Shown here: positions 1 through 9,200 of the stretch, one piece after another
Layout: the number at the start of each line of letters is the position of its first letter
Numbering within the stretch: the stretch's first letter is position 1
Translations under genes and position numbers: made by a program
The notes under the pieces: model-generated
The model's input: only the letters and a program-made list of their open reading frames with translations
Databases searched by the model: none
Told to the model about the DNA's origin: nothing
From: BS750m-G57 sp964607575
GTDB taxonomy: Bacteria > Planctomycetota > Phycisphaerae > SM23-33
Reading direction: 5' to 3'
Length of the DNA: 9,821 nucleotides
Assembly (NCBI GenBank): GCA_964607575.1
Contig: CAZSLS010000233.1
Location: forward strand, 1 to 9,821

Positions 1-60
1 GACTTGCTGCCCAGCGATGTGGCGAAGACCGTTCGCGTCGGGCGCGTGATCTTCCTGTAG
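1..60 (+). CDS. C-terminal tail of an unidentified protein (partial, 5' end outside window)
   Basis: Frame 1 reads 19 codons, DLLPSDVAKTVRVGRVIFL, and then a TAG stop at 58-60. Seventeen of the 19 codons end in G or C, which matches the third-position bias of the clear genes in this window and favours real coding sequence. The other plus frame that stays open here (frame 3) runs on antisense into the aldo/keto reductase and has no gene-like composition. The fragment is too short to assign a family. If real, this gene converges on the minus-strand operon that ends at 123, leaving a 62-bp gap in which I see no convincing terminator hairpin. The call rests on codon composition and one stop codon only. 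Confidence 0.35.
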   Translation, partial: DLLPSDVAKTVRVGRVIFL

Positions 61-122
61 TGGATATGCCTGACACAGCTCATTCGGTCGCCTTTGCACC
101 TGCGGACGTTCGGGCTGCTGTT

Positions 123-1094
123 TTAGTCGACGTGCCAGAACGCTCTGTTCCACGCATGCTGCTTCAACTTGTCGACCAGATCGGGCGGCAGCGGCGGCAG
201 GTCTGAGACGGCTGTGTTGACTTCCGCCTGCCACTTGTTGCGAATACCGGGAATGACCGTGCTCACCCCCTCCTGATCGAGGGCGAACTTCAATGCGATC
301 TGGGCCAACGACAAGTCGGCGTCGCCAATGTCAGCCTGCAATTTCTCAACTCTGTTGACCGTGCGCGCCAGCCTGTCGCCACCGAAGTACGTGTTCCTGA
401 AATCGCCTTCCTCGAATTTCGTATCTTTGGTAAGTTTGCCGGTCAGCGCACTTTCGTCAAAGGCGACCCTGATGATGATGCCTACATCGCATTCCGCCGC
501 GACGGGAAGCAATTGGGCGGCGGGATTCTGTTCGAATACATTGAAGATGACCTCGGCTACATCGATCCATCCGTCCTTCATGAGTTCGATGATGGCGTTC
601 TGATCGTGTTCCGGGGTGGAGACGCCGATGAAGCGGATCTTGCCTTCATCGCGCAGTTTTCGCAGGAACTCGAATGGCGCGGGGTCGGCGTTCCACGCCC
701 TGGTCCAGGTATGGAGAAGGAGGACGTCGATACAATCCGTATCGAGGTTCCTCAGATGCTGCTCGACATGTTCCCTGAGATACGCCTCGCTGAATCGCTC
801 TTCGGCCCGGCAGTATGGCGTCGGCGGCCAGGGGCCGTCGGCCGGGGGCGTCTTGGTCGTGACGTATATTCTCTCGCTCCTGGCCTTGCACAATTCGGCA
901 ACAATCCGCTCACTCTTGCCCTCCCCATAGATGAACGCGGTATCAATGAAATTGACACCCTTGTCGATAGCGATATTCAGGGCTTCGCTAGTGTCCTGAT
1001 CACTCTGCGTCCCCCAGTGCGAGCCGATGGCCCACGCTCCGAAACCGATCTCCGAAACTTCAATGCCCGTTTTTCCCAGACGACGATATTTCAT
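123..1094 (-). CDS. Aldo/keto reductase
   Basis: This is a 323-residue cytoplasmic NAD(P)H-dependent oxidoreductase of the aldo/keto reductase superfamily, a TIM barrel that reduces aldehydes or ketones, often of sugars. The N-terminus MKYRRLGKTGIEVSEIGFGA is the usual first strand of bacterial members. The catalytic tetrad is visible: Asp51 in FIDTA, Tyr56 in IYGEG, Lys81 in TTK and His128 in LLLHTW. The C-terminal STVIPGIRN segment (about 278-286) is the cofactor-binding signature. The length is normal for the family. The frame is open upstream to 1331, but that 79-residue extension is an Arg/Gly-rich shadow of deoC and lacks AKR similarity. ATG at 1094 is preceded by AGGAAAGG (1110-1103 on the minus strand) with 8-nt spacing. 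The start overlaps the deoC stop as ATGA, which implies translational coupling. The substrate is unknown; the DeoC neighbour suggests a sugar-derived carbonyl. Confidence 0.93.
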   Translation of the reverse strand: MKYRRLGKTGIEVSEIGFGAWAIGSHWGTQSDQDTSEALNIAIDKGVNFIDTAFIYGEGKSERIVAELCKARSERIYVTTKTPPADGPWPPTPYCRAEERFSEAYLREHVEQHLRNLDTDCIDVLLLHTWTRAWNADPAPFEFLRKLRDEGKIRFIGVSTPEHDQNAIIELMKDGWIDVAEVIFNVFEQNPAAQLLPVAAECDVGIIIRVAFDESALTGKLTKDTKFEEGDFRNTYFGGDRLARTVNRVEKLQADIGDADLSLAQIALKFALDQEGVSTVIPGIRNKWQAEVNTAVSDLPPLPPDLVDKLKQHAWNRAFWHVD

Positions 1095-1774
1095 TGTCCA
1101 ATCCTTTCCTTGTATTGCTCGCAGAATTCCGCCGTGCGAGTTGATCCGACGCGCGTCACGCCGAGGTCCATCACTTCCAGCAGGGCATCGATCGTCCTGA
1201 TCCCGCCGGCCGCCTTGACCTGAATATGCTCGGGGCTGTTGGCGATCATGAGTTTCAGATCTTCCATCGTCGCCCCGCCATGGGCGTATCCGGTGGAAGT
1301 TTTGACCCAGTCCGGATTCAGTTCGGCGCATATCTCGCAGAGCCTGATCTTCTGGGCATCGTCCAGGTAGCAGTTCTCGAAGATAATCTTCGACTTCTGT
1401 CCGTGGTCGCGCACGAGGTCCACGACGGCCTTGATATCGTTCCGCACGTAATCCCAGTCGCCGCTGAGGACTTTGCTGATATTGACGACCATGTCGAGTT
1501 CCTCGCCTCCATCGGCGAGGGCCTGTTTTGCTTCGGCCAGTTTGACAACCGTGGTGTGCCCCCCGTGCGGGAAACCTATGGTGGTGCTGGCTTTGACGGT
1601 GCTACCGGCGAGTATTTCGGCGCATTTCTTGAGGTAGAATGGCATGACGCATGCGCTTGCGGCGTTGTACTTCAGTGCGATATGGCATCCTTCTTCCAGG
1701 GCTTGGTCATCGAGTCCCGGATTCAAGAGCGATGTGTCTATCATCTTGGATACCTGTTCGAGGGTATACGCCAT
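1091..1774 (-). CDS. deoC: Deoxyribose-phosphate aldolase (DeoC)
   Basis: This 227-residue class I aldolase is expected to split 2-deoxy-D-ribose 5-phosphate into glyceraldehyde 3-phosphate and acetaldehyde in the cytoplasm. The DeoC active-site residues are present: Asp94 in DMVVNI, the Schiff-base Lys158 in DWVKTSTGY, and the second lysine, Lys187, in VKAAGGIR. The phosphate-binding region is near GVTRVGSTRT (205-214), and GFPHGGHTT lies at about 67-75. The length is typical. The frame is open to 1867, but that extension overlaps the upstream gene. ATG at 1774 (MAYTLEQ) has an AGGAG ribosome-binding site at 1788-1784 on the minus strand with 9-nt spacing. It lies 37 nt downstream of the UroD-like gene, and its TGA overlaps the aldo/keto reductase ATG. 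No thymidine phosphorylase or phosphopentomutase gene is adjacent, so the operon is not the classical deo nucleoside-salvage set. The physiological substrate may be another deoxy-sugar phosphate (inference). Confidence 0.94.
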   Translation of the reverse strand: MAYTLEQVSKMIDTSLLNPGLDDQALEEGCHIALKYNAASACVMPFYLKKCAEILAGSTVKASTTIGFPHGGHTTVVKLAEAKQALADGGEELDMVVNISKVLSGDWDYVRNDIKAVVDLVRDHGQKSKIIFENCYLDDAQKIRLCEICAELNPDWVKTSTGYAHGGATMEDLKLMIANSPEHIQVKAAGGIRTIDALLEVMDLGVTRVGSTRTAEFCEQYKERIGQ

Positions 1775-1811
1775 TTTCGTTTTCTCCTGCTCGTGTCGCC
1801 CGCCGCGGGGC

Positions 1812-2921
1812 TTACATGGTTGCGGTAACTTTTCTGCCTTCATCCAGCATCGCCAGGTAGTTGTCAACCGGCACGTAGTTAGACACCGAGTTCCCGCTGC
1901 CCAGCGCGAACCTGTTCGGCATGCAGACCGATAGAAGCTCTCGAATGTAAGCCCTCAGATCGGGCTCGCTCATCCTGCAAAGATTATCCATATCCACGCC
2001 ACCCATCATACCGATCCGCCGGCCGTAGCGATCCTTGAATTTCTGTGGTTCGATAATGACTTTTTCGAAGGAGTGGAGTCCGTCGACGCCGATTTCGATG
2101 ATATCCTCGATCACTCCGCAGTCGTAGATGTTTCCGCAGCAGTGATACCAATAGGGTTTTCCATGCTCGTGGGCCAGGTCGGCGAACTTCTTGAACCATC
2201 CGAAGACATGCTCCCTCAGGTAGTCCGGCGCCAGCATGGTCGCGGTCCTGAATCCCAGGTCGTCGGCGTGAAAGATGGCCCCGACGGAGTCCATTGCGAT
2301 CACGTTCTTGTAGTAGTCATAAACCTTTTGTCCCCAGCGTGCGAATATCTCGGCCACCAGATTCGGGTCATCATTGATCAGGCCAAACAACCCTTCGTAG
2401 CCCAGAAGGTTCTCCAGTACGTGTTCGAAAACACAGGACGAAACCGCGATTTTCATTCCATCGGGCAGGTGGCTCGCCATGATTTCGTAGGGTTCGTAGT
2501 CCACGCCGATGTCATCCCACGGGAACTGCTCGAAAGTCTCCCGCGATGTGATGATGCCCTTTCCCTCGTCCGCCCACTCGCGCTGATCGCGGGCCAACTC
2601 GCCGGCGGTGTCTTCGGCGGTCAGTGACGGTAGAGGAGGATGGTTCCGCCACACCGTTCGCCAGACGCCCTCCAGGACAAAGTCATACCCGAGCAGGTAA
2701 TGCATATTGATAAACTGCTTGAAGTACGCTTCGGTGGTTTCAGCGGTGCGCGGTATCCACGCCTGTCCCAGATACTTTTCCTGGATCGCTTGCAGGATTT
2801 CACCGTCCACAAGTAGCTCGAATTGATGAACTTTCGCCGCTTCCTGCTGTCCGTTCAGGACGCAAACCAGCGTATCGAAATCAGGTTCGGGTTTCGTCAG
2901 AATCGGGCTGGCGGTGCTCAT
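1812..2921 (-). CDS. Uroporphyrinogen decarboxylase-like (URO-D fold) protein, not HemE
   Basis: This is a 369-residue soluble protein of the uroporphyrinogen decarboxylase / MtaA-CmuA methyltransferase superfamily. Recognisable blocks are VHQFELLVDGEI (31-42), the central HADDLGFRT (218-226), YLREHVFGWFKKFADLAHEHGKP (234-256), the metal-site-like HCCG (260-263), GVDGLHSFEK (278-287), GMMGGVD (304-310) and a C-terminal GSGNSVSNYVPVDNYLAML stretch (341-359). The N-terminal arginine motif that binds porphyrin carboxylates in true HemE is absent, so haem synthesis is unlikely. His260 and Cys262 fit the zinc ligands of methyl-transferring members, but no corrinoid protein gene is seen nearby. It is the first gene of the operon with deoC and the aldo/keto reductase. 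GGAG at 2934-2931 precedes the ATG by 9 nt, and a promoter lies about 90 bp upstream. Family membership is secure; the reaction is unknown. Confidence 0.88.
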   Translation of the reverse strand: MSTASPILTKPEPDFDTLVCVLNGQQEAAKVHQFELLVDGEILQAIQEKYLGQAWIPRTAETTEAYFKQFINMHYLLGYDFVLEGVWRTVWRNHPPLPSLTAEDTAGELARDQREWADEGKGIITSRETFEQFPWDDIGVDYEPYEIMASHLPDGMKIAVSSCVFEHVLENLLGYEGLFGLINDDPNLVAEIFARWGQKVYDYYKNVIAMDSVGAIFHADDLGFRTATMLAPDYLREHVFGWFKKFADLAHEHGKPYWYHCCGNIYDCGVIEDIIEIGVDGLHSFEKVIIEPQKFKDRYGRRIGMMGGVDMDNLCRMSEPDLRAYIRELLSVCMPNRFALGSGNSVSNYVPVDNYLAMLDEGRKVTATM

Positions 2922-3008
2922 TTTCTTCTACTCCGGAATCTTTCGATTTTTACCGGGCTCATAACGTCCATATCGCGTCCAAGCAGGAACCCTCCCATAA
3001 CCGCGAGT

Positions 3009-3037
3009 ATTGTACACAAACACGTACCTGAGGTCGA
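3009..3037 (-). promoter_or_regulatory. Predicted sigma70-type promoter of the UroD-like/deoC/AKR operon
   Basis: On the minus strand TCGACC (3037-3032, 4 of 6 matches to TTGACA) is followed after exactly 17 nt by TACAAT (3014-3009, 5 of 6 matches to TATAAT). Transcription would begin near 3002 and leave a leader of about 80 nt before the ATG at 2921. The match is by eye, and no other start signal in 2922-3000 has correct spacing. Confidence 0.45.
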
Positions 3038-3046
3038 GGTGCTGTT

Positions 3047-3067
3047 GATATCCTGCAGGTCTGCCTG
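3047..3067. promoter_or_regulatory. Cluster of short palindromes between divergent promoters (candidate operator)
   Basis: GATATC (3047-3052) abuts the 8-bp palindrome CCTGCAGG (3052-3059). That in turn overlaps CAGG-TCTG-CCTG (3056-3067), an inverted repeat with a 4-nt spacer. The cluster lies between the two predicted divergent promoters, where a regulator could act on both. Such short repeats also arise by chance, so this is only a candidate. Confidence 0.2.
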
Positions 3068-3088
3068 GAAATTCAATCTTAGGGGAAC

Positions 3089-3117
3089 TTGACGCCGCCT
3101 TCGAGCGTCTATACAAA
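3089..3117 (+). promoter_or_regulatory. Predicted sigma70-type promoter of the macroglobulin gene
   Basis: TTGACG (3089-3094, 5 of 6 to the -35 consensus) is followed after 17 nt by TACAAA (3112-3117, 4 of 6 to the -10 consensus). An overlapping alternative, TATACA (3110-3115), has 15-nt spacing. A perfect 6-bp inverted repeat, ACGCCG (3092-3097) and CGGCGT (3118-3123), brackets the -10 region and could be an operator or form a stem. The predicted leader is about 57 nt. Confidence 0.45.
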
Positions 3118-3129
3118 CGGCGTATGAAC

Positions 3130-3140
3130 CGGATAATCCG
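3130..3140. promoter_or_regulatory. 11-bp palindrome CGGATAATCCG in the macroglobulin leader
   Basis: The site has two perfect 5-bp arms around a single A and lies just downstream of the predicted transcription start, 40 bp before the ATG. It could be a repressor site. It is too short to exclude chance. Confidence 0.2.
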
Positions 3141-3168
3141 AACGCCCGTCTCGATGTTCGATCACTTT

Positions 3169-3174
3169 AAGGAG
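3169..3174 (+). promoter_or_regulatory. Ribosome-binding site of the macroglobulin gene
   Basis: AAGGAG ends 6 nt before the ATG at 3181. It is a near-consensus Shine-Dalgarno and fixes the start, which also yields a proper signal peptide. Confidence 0.85.
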
Positions 3175-3180
3175 TGAACC

Positions 3181-3252
3181 ATGAAACGTTTCACACAGAT
3201 CGCCCTGTTACTCGCGGTATGCTGCATTGTCGCCGCACCGTTATCGGCCGCC
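3181..3252 (+). other. Signal peptide of the macroglobulin
   Basis: Residues 1-24 show a basic n-region (MKR), a hydrophobic core from Ile7 to Ala19, then Pro20 and a Ser22-Ala23-Ala24 motif fitting the -3/-1 rule, with cleavage before Glu25. Val13-Cys14 is a poor lipobox because the -1 residue is Val, so signal peptidase I is preferred over lipoprotein processing. Confidence 0.8.
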
Positions 3253-6200
3253 GAAACCGCCAACCGCCAGAAGGCCCAAAAGCTCTACAAGGATGGCAAT
3301 TTCAAGGAAGCCTACAACGCCTTCGCCAAGCTGGCGCTGGACGCCAAGACTGGTGCAAAGTCCGTCGGCGGGGACCTCAACATGGCGGTCAGTTCCCTCC
3401 AGAGGCTCAACCGCCGCAACGAGGTCGACGCCTTCCGCGAGAAGGTCATCAAGGCCCACGCCAAGAACTGGCGCCTGCTGCATACGGCCGCGAACTCCTA
3501 TCTGCACGCCACGCATTACGGGTTCATCATCAGCGGCGAGTACCATCGCGGGCATCATCGCGGCGGCGGTAAGCGCGTCAATAGCTACGAGCGCGACCGC
3601 GTGCGGGCGCTGCAACTGATGACACAGGCCATACCGCTGACCAAGAACGACGGCGATCATACAGCCGTCGGTTCGTTTTATCTGGCGCTGGCGGACATGA
3701 TGATGGGCCAGCGAGGATACGCCGGCGCATGGCGCCTCCAGTACAAAACCGACCTGACCAAACTGCCCGACTACGAAACTGGCTACTACTACGGATACGG
3801 GCGATACGGGCGTTCATCCCGCGGGGCTCCGGTCGACAAGAACGACAAGCCCGTCTACCACAAGCGTCCCAAGACCTGGGCCGCCGCCAAGTCAGACGGC
3901 GAGCGCTGGCGATGGGCGCTGCTGCAGGCCGTCGAATTCTCGGCGCCCCTGCGCGAACAGGTCGACTTCAAGTTCGCATCGTTCCTCAAGGCACAGTTCG
4001 GCGTCGAAACGATGGGGCGATTCGGGCGGTACTTCGGTAGCTGGAGGCAACCGCGTCCGCGCGACGACGGTAAGAAAGACAAATCCGGCACGTACGAACT
4101 GCACACGCTCGGCGAGGACGAGACAATCGCCAGGCTGGCGATCGGCATTCGACGCTTCAAGCTGCCCGACGAGTACAACTACATCCGCATCTTCCAGAGG
4201 CTGTCCAGGGGCAAGGGCAACTGGGCCCACAACGCGATGCACCAGTTGTGCAGCACGTTCGAGAACCGTCGCCAGTATCCCAAAGCCGCCGCGCACTGGC
4301 GGACGAACATCAAGCGGTTCGGCGATGACAATAACAAGTCCAAGGCCAAACGTTTGGGCCAGATCGTCGACAACTGGGGCGTATTTGAACCTGTCATGAC
4401 CCAGCCTTCCGGAAAGGGCGCCACCGTCGAATTCCGCTTCCGAAACGGAAAGGAAATCCACTTCGAAGCCCGTTCGATCAAGATCGAGAAGCTGCTGGCC
4501 GACGTCAAGGCGTACATCAAGTCCAATCCGCAGCAGGATCGCAACTACTGGCAGAACATGCAGATCAGCAACATTGGTTACCGCCTGATGAGGGGCGATG
4601 AGAAAAAGTACGTCGACAAGAAGGTCGCCACCTGGGACCTCGAAGTCAAACCGCGCCCCGGACACTTCGACAAGCGTATCACCATCGCCACAACTCTTCA
4701 AAAGGCCGGCGCATACCTCGTGACAGCCAAAATGGCCAACGGGAACCTCTCGCGCATCATCATGTGGGTCGCTGACACCGCTATCGTCAAGAAACCCCTG
4801 GACAAGAAGACATGGTACTACGTCGCCGATGCGGTCAGCGGAAAGCCGATCGCCAAGGCCAACGTCGAGTTTTTCGGCTGGTGGCGCAAGTACGTCGGCA
4901 AGCGAGGCCAGCGCAAGTATGACACCCTTACAAAGAACTTCTCGGAGTTCACAAACGCCGACGGGCAGATCACGCTCGGACCGGACCAGATGCCCCGCAA
5001 CTACAGGTGGGTGGCGATCGCCCGCACTAAGGCCGGGCGCATGGCGTACCTGGGCTTCTCCGGCGTGTGGTACGGTAATTACTACGACCGCGAGTACAAC
5101 CAGCGAAAGACGTTCGTGATAACCGACCGCCCGGTCTACAGACCAAAGCAGAAGGTCAACTTCAAGTTCTGGATCAACACCGCCAAGTACGACGTCGAAG
5201 GCAAGAGCCAGTTCGCCGGACAAAGCTTCCAGGCGAGGATCAGCAATCCCAAGGGCGAAAAACTCTTCGAGAAGACTGTTAAGCTCGATGACTTCGGCGG
5301 CGCCGCCGGCGACCTAAAGCTCAAGGACGACGCCACGCTCGGGATGTATTCCATACAGATCCGCCAGGGCAACCGCTACTTCGGCGGCGGGCGGTTCCGC
5401 GTCGAGGAATACAAGAAGCCCGAGTTCCAAGTGACGATCGAGGCCCCCAAAGAGCCGGTCCAACTCGGCGAGAAGGTCACCGCCACCGTCGAAGCGAAGT
5501 ATTACTTCGGCGCGCCGGTCACCGACGCGAAGGTCAAGTACAAGGTCATGCGCACCGAGCATTCGGCCTCCTGGTATCCATGGACCAGGTGGGACTGGTT
5601 GTTCGATTCGGGTTACTGGTGGTACGGGTACGACTACGATTGGTATCCCGGATGGAAGCACTGGGGCTGCCGCAGGCCGATCTGGCCGTGGTGGGGATGG
5701 AGGCCTACGCCCCAGCCCGAGGTGGTCTCAGAGAATGAAGTCGAGGTCGGTAAGGACGGAAAGATAAAGATCGAGATCGACACCGCGCTGGCCAAAGCGA
5801 TCCACGGCGACCGCGACCACAAGTACACCATCACCGCCGAGGTCACCGACAAGTCGCGCCGCACCATCGTCGGTACGGGCAACGTGCTGGTCAGCCGCAA
5901 ACCGTTCAAGGTCTACGCCTGGGTCGATCGAGGCCATTATCGCATCGGCGACGTGATCCAGGCCAGCTTCCAGGCTCGCAGACTCGACGCCAAGGGCGTC
6001 AAGGGCACCGGTAAGCTGAAATTGATGAAAATATCCTATCTCAAGGGTAAGCCAGTCGAAACGCAAGTCCAGCAGTGGAAGCTGGATACGGACGAAGAGG
6101 GCAAGGCTAAGATCCAGATCAAAGCCCACGGCGCGGGCCAATATCGCCTGAGCTACACCTTGACCGACGCCAAGAAACACGCCATTGAGGGCGGGTACGT

Positions 6201-9200
6201 CTTCGTGATCTGGGGTGCCGGAGACAGCGGAAGCAACTATCGGTTCAACGATATCGAAGTGGTCTCCGACAAGCAGAACTACAAGCCCGGCGAGAAGGTC
6301 AAGCTGCGCGTCAACACCTCTCGCTCCGGCTCGACCGTGCTGCTGTTCGTCCGCCCGTCGAATGGGATTTACCTGGCGCCGAAGATCTTCCGCCTGAAAG
6401 GGCGCAGCGTCGGCGAGCAGATCGAAGTAATCAAGAAGGACATGCCCAACTTCTTCGTCGAGGCGTTGACGGTGGCTGACGGGAAAGTGTTCCGCGAGGT
6501 CCGCCAGATCGTCGTCCCGCCGGAGAAACGCGTACTCGACGTGAAGATATTCCCGTCCAAGAAAAAGTACAAGCCCGGCGAGAAAGCCAAGGTCAAGATC
6601 AAATTGGTCGACGCGAACGGCGAACCGTTCTCCGGCTCGACCGTGCTGACGATGTACGACAAGGCCGTCGAATACATCTCCGGCGGCTCGAACATCGCCA
6701 AGATCAAGGAGTTCTTCTGGAAGTGGAAGAGGCGTCATAACGCGAGGCACGAAACCTCGTTGAGCAAGGGCAGCGGAAATCTGCTGAAGAGAGGCGAAAT
6801 CGGAATGTCGTTCCTGGGCGTTTTCGGACACAGCGTCGCTAGCGAACCCGGTCCGGGAGGCATGGATGACAATGCAGTCGTCGCAGATGCCGCCGCCGGC
6901 GGAGAGATGGAATCTTCTAACGGTTTGCGCGCCCGCGGCGCGGCGTTTGGTAAGGGGATGGCACAAGGTGCACCGGCAGCAAAGATGAAATCAACGGGCA
7001 GCAAACGCCGGAGCGACAAGGACGACGGTGGCGGCGGCCAGGGGCCCAAGATGGTCGAGCCCACCGTCCGCACAAAATTCGCCGACACCGCCTTCTGGGC
7101 ATCGGCGCTGACTACGGGCAAGGACGGGTTCGCCGAGATCGAACTGACCATGCCCGAAAACCTGACGACCTGGAAAACGGTTGTCTGGGCGATGGGCTTC
7201 GGTACGCGCGTAGGCGAGGGGTCCGTCGAGGTCGTAACGACCAAGAACCTCCTGTTGCGCCTCCAGGCGCCGCGGTTCTTCGTGCAGAAGGACGAGGTCG
7301 TCCTGTCTGCCAACGTGCACAACTACCTCAAGACCGCCAAGAAGGTCGACGTATCGATCCTGCTCGGCGGCGGATGCATCGAACTGGCTAAGGGTGTCAA
7401 AGCCACTCAGCAGGTCCAGATACCCGCCGGCGGTGAGAAACGCGTTAACTGGCGTGTGAATATCACCAAGGAAGGCAGCGCCAAAATCACCATGAAGGCC
7501 CTGACCGACGAGGAATCCGACGCTATGGCGATGGACTTCCCCGTGTTCGTTCACGGTATGCTCAAGACCGACAGCTTCTCCGGCGTGATACGCCCGAACA
7601 AGAAGAGCGGGAAGTTCCAGATCACCGTTCCCAAAGAGCGGCGGCCCGATGACAGTCGCCTGGAGATCCGCTACTCACCCACACTGGCCGGCGCCATGGT
7701 CGACGCCCTGCCGTACGTGGTCGAGTATCCCTACGGCTGCACCGAGCAAACGCTCAACCGCTTCCTGCCAACGGTTATCACCCAGAAGGTCCTGCAAAAT
7801 ATGGGGCTGGATCTCGATGACATAAAGAAGAAGCGCACGAACCTAAACGCCCAGGAGATCGGCGACGACATCAAACGCGCCGCCGACTGGAAGCGACTGG
7901 CCGGCAAGAAGCGATGGGACGGTAAGAGATGGGTGAATCGCAACCCCGTCTTCGACAAGGGCGAGGTCGACCGCATGGTCAAAGCGGGTCTGCAGCGCCT
8001 GACGAACATGCAGAATCGCGATGGCGGATGGGGCTGGTGGAGCGGATGGCGCGAACACTCCTACCCGCACACGACAGCGGTCGTCGTCCACGGGCTACAG
8101 ATCGCCAGGGCGAACGATGTAGCCGTTGTGCCCGGCGTGATCAAGAGAGGCATCGAGTGGCTTAAACGCCGCCAGGCCAGCGAGCTGGCGCGCCTGATCC
8201 TCTGGGAGAAGACCAAGAAACACGGCAAGCAATTCGCCGACAATCTCGACGCGCTGGTCTACATGGTGCTAGTTGATGAGAAAGTCGACAACATCGAAAT
8301 GCGGAAGCGGATCTACCGCGACCGGAACCATATCAGCGTTTACGCCAAGGCGATGTTCGGTATCGCATGTCACAAGGTCGACGACAAAGAGAAGCGCGAT
8401 ATGCTGAAACGCAATGTCGAGCAGTACCTCAAACAGGACGATGAAAACCAGTCGGCCTGGTTGAAGCTGCCCAACGGCGGGTGGTGGTGGCGGTGGTACG
8501 GCAGCGAAATGGAGGCCCACGCCTACTACCTCAAGCTGCTCTGCCTGACCGAGCCCAAGAGCCCCAAGGCCTCGCGCCTGGTCAAGTACATCATCAACAA
8601 TCGGCGCCACGCGACGTACTGGAACTCGACGCGCGACACCGCCTACGTGATCGAGGCGTTCGCTGATTACATCAAAGCCACCGGCGAGGACAAGCCTGAC
8701 ATGACCGTCAGCATCTTCGTCGACGGTAAGAAGCAAAAGAGCGTCAAGATCAACAAGGACAATATCTTCAGTTTCGACAACAAGCTCGTGATGCTGGGCA
8801 AGAAGGTCACCACCGGCAAGCACACCGTCGAGCTGCGGAAGGAAGGCAAGGGTCCGCTGTACTTCAACGCGTACCAGACCAACTTCACGCTTGAAGACCA
8901 CATCACCCGGGCCGGCCTGGAGATCAAGGTTAACCGCAAGTACTACAAGCTCGTGAAGGTCGACAAGAAGATCAAGGTCGAAGGTTCCCGCGGGCAGGCG
9001 GTCGATCAGAAGGTCGAAAAATACGAAAGGAAAGAACTCAAAAACCTCGACACGCTCAAGAGCGGAGACTTAGTCGAGATCGAGCTGACCATCGAGTCGA
9101 AGAACGATTACGAGTACATAATGTTCGAGGACATGAAGGCCTCGGGATTCGAACCGGTCGCCCTGCGCAGCGGATACTCCGCCAACGGTATGGGCGCTTA

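Noticed and set aside
61..122. Possible bidirectional terminator between the partial gene and the operon end
   Set aside because: No stem of useful length followed by a T-tract could be found on either strand.
513..1223. 236-codon plus-strand open frame opposite the aldo/keto reductase
   Set aside because: It is antisense to a gene with an intact catalytic tetrad and shows no motif of its own.
1095..1331. Upstream 79-codon extension of the aldo/keto reductase frame
   Set aside because: It overlaps deoC out of frame, is Arg/Gly/Asp-rich and lacks AKR similarity. The ATG at 1094 has a good ribosome-binding site and starts at the family's normal N-terminus.
1226..1828. 200-codon plus-strand open frame opposite deoC
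   Set aside because: It is antisense to a well-supported aldolase and has no recognisable family features.
1775..1867. 31-codon upstream extension of deoC
   Set aside because: It overlaps the end of the UroD-like gene, and ATG at 1774 has an AGGAG site and gives a standard DeoC length.
3181..3225. Lipoprotein signal at Cys14/Cys15 of the macroglobulin
   Set aside because: The residue before Cys14 is Val, not Gly, Ala or Ser, and a better signal peptidase I site (SAA before Glu25) follows.
3892..5223. 443-codon open frame on the minus strand inside the macroglobulin gene
   Set aside because: It is antisense to a clearly assigned gene. Its composition (Val, Asp, Leu, Arg-rich with no recognisable motif) is what G/C-biased third positions produce on the opposite strand.
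5728..6966. 412-codon open frame on the minus strand inside the macroglobulin gene
   Set aside because: It is also an antisense shadow of a strongly biased gene, with no ribosome-binding site, family motif or domain structure.
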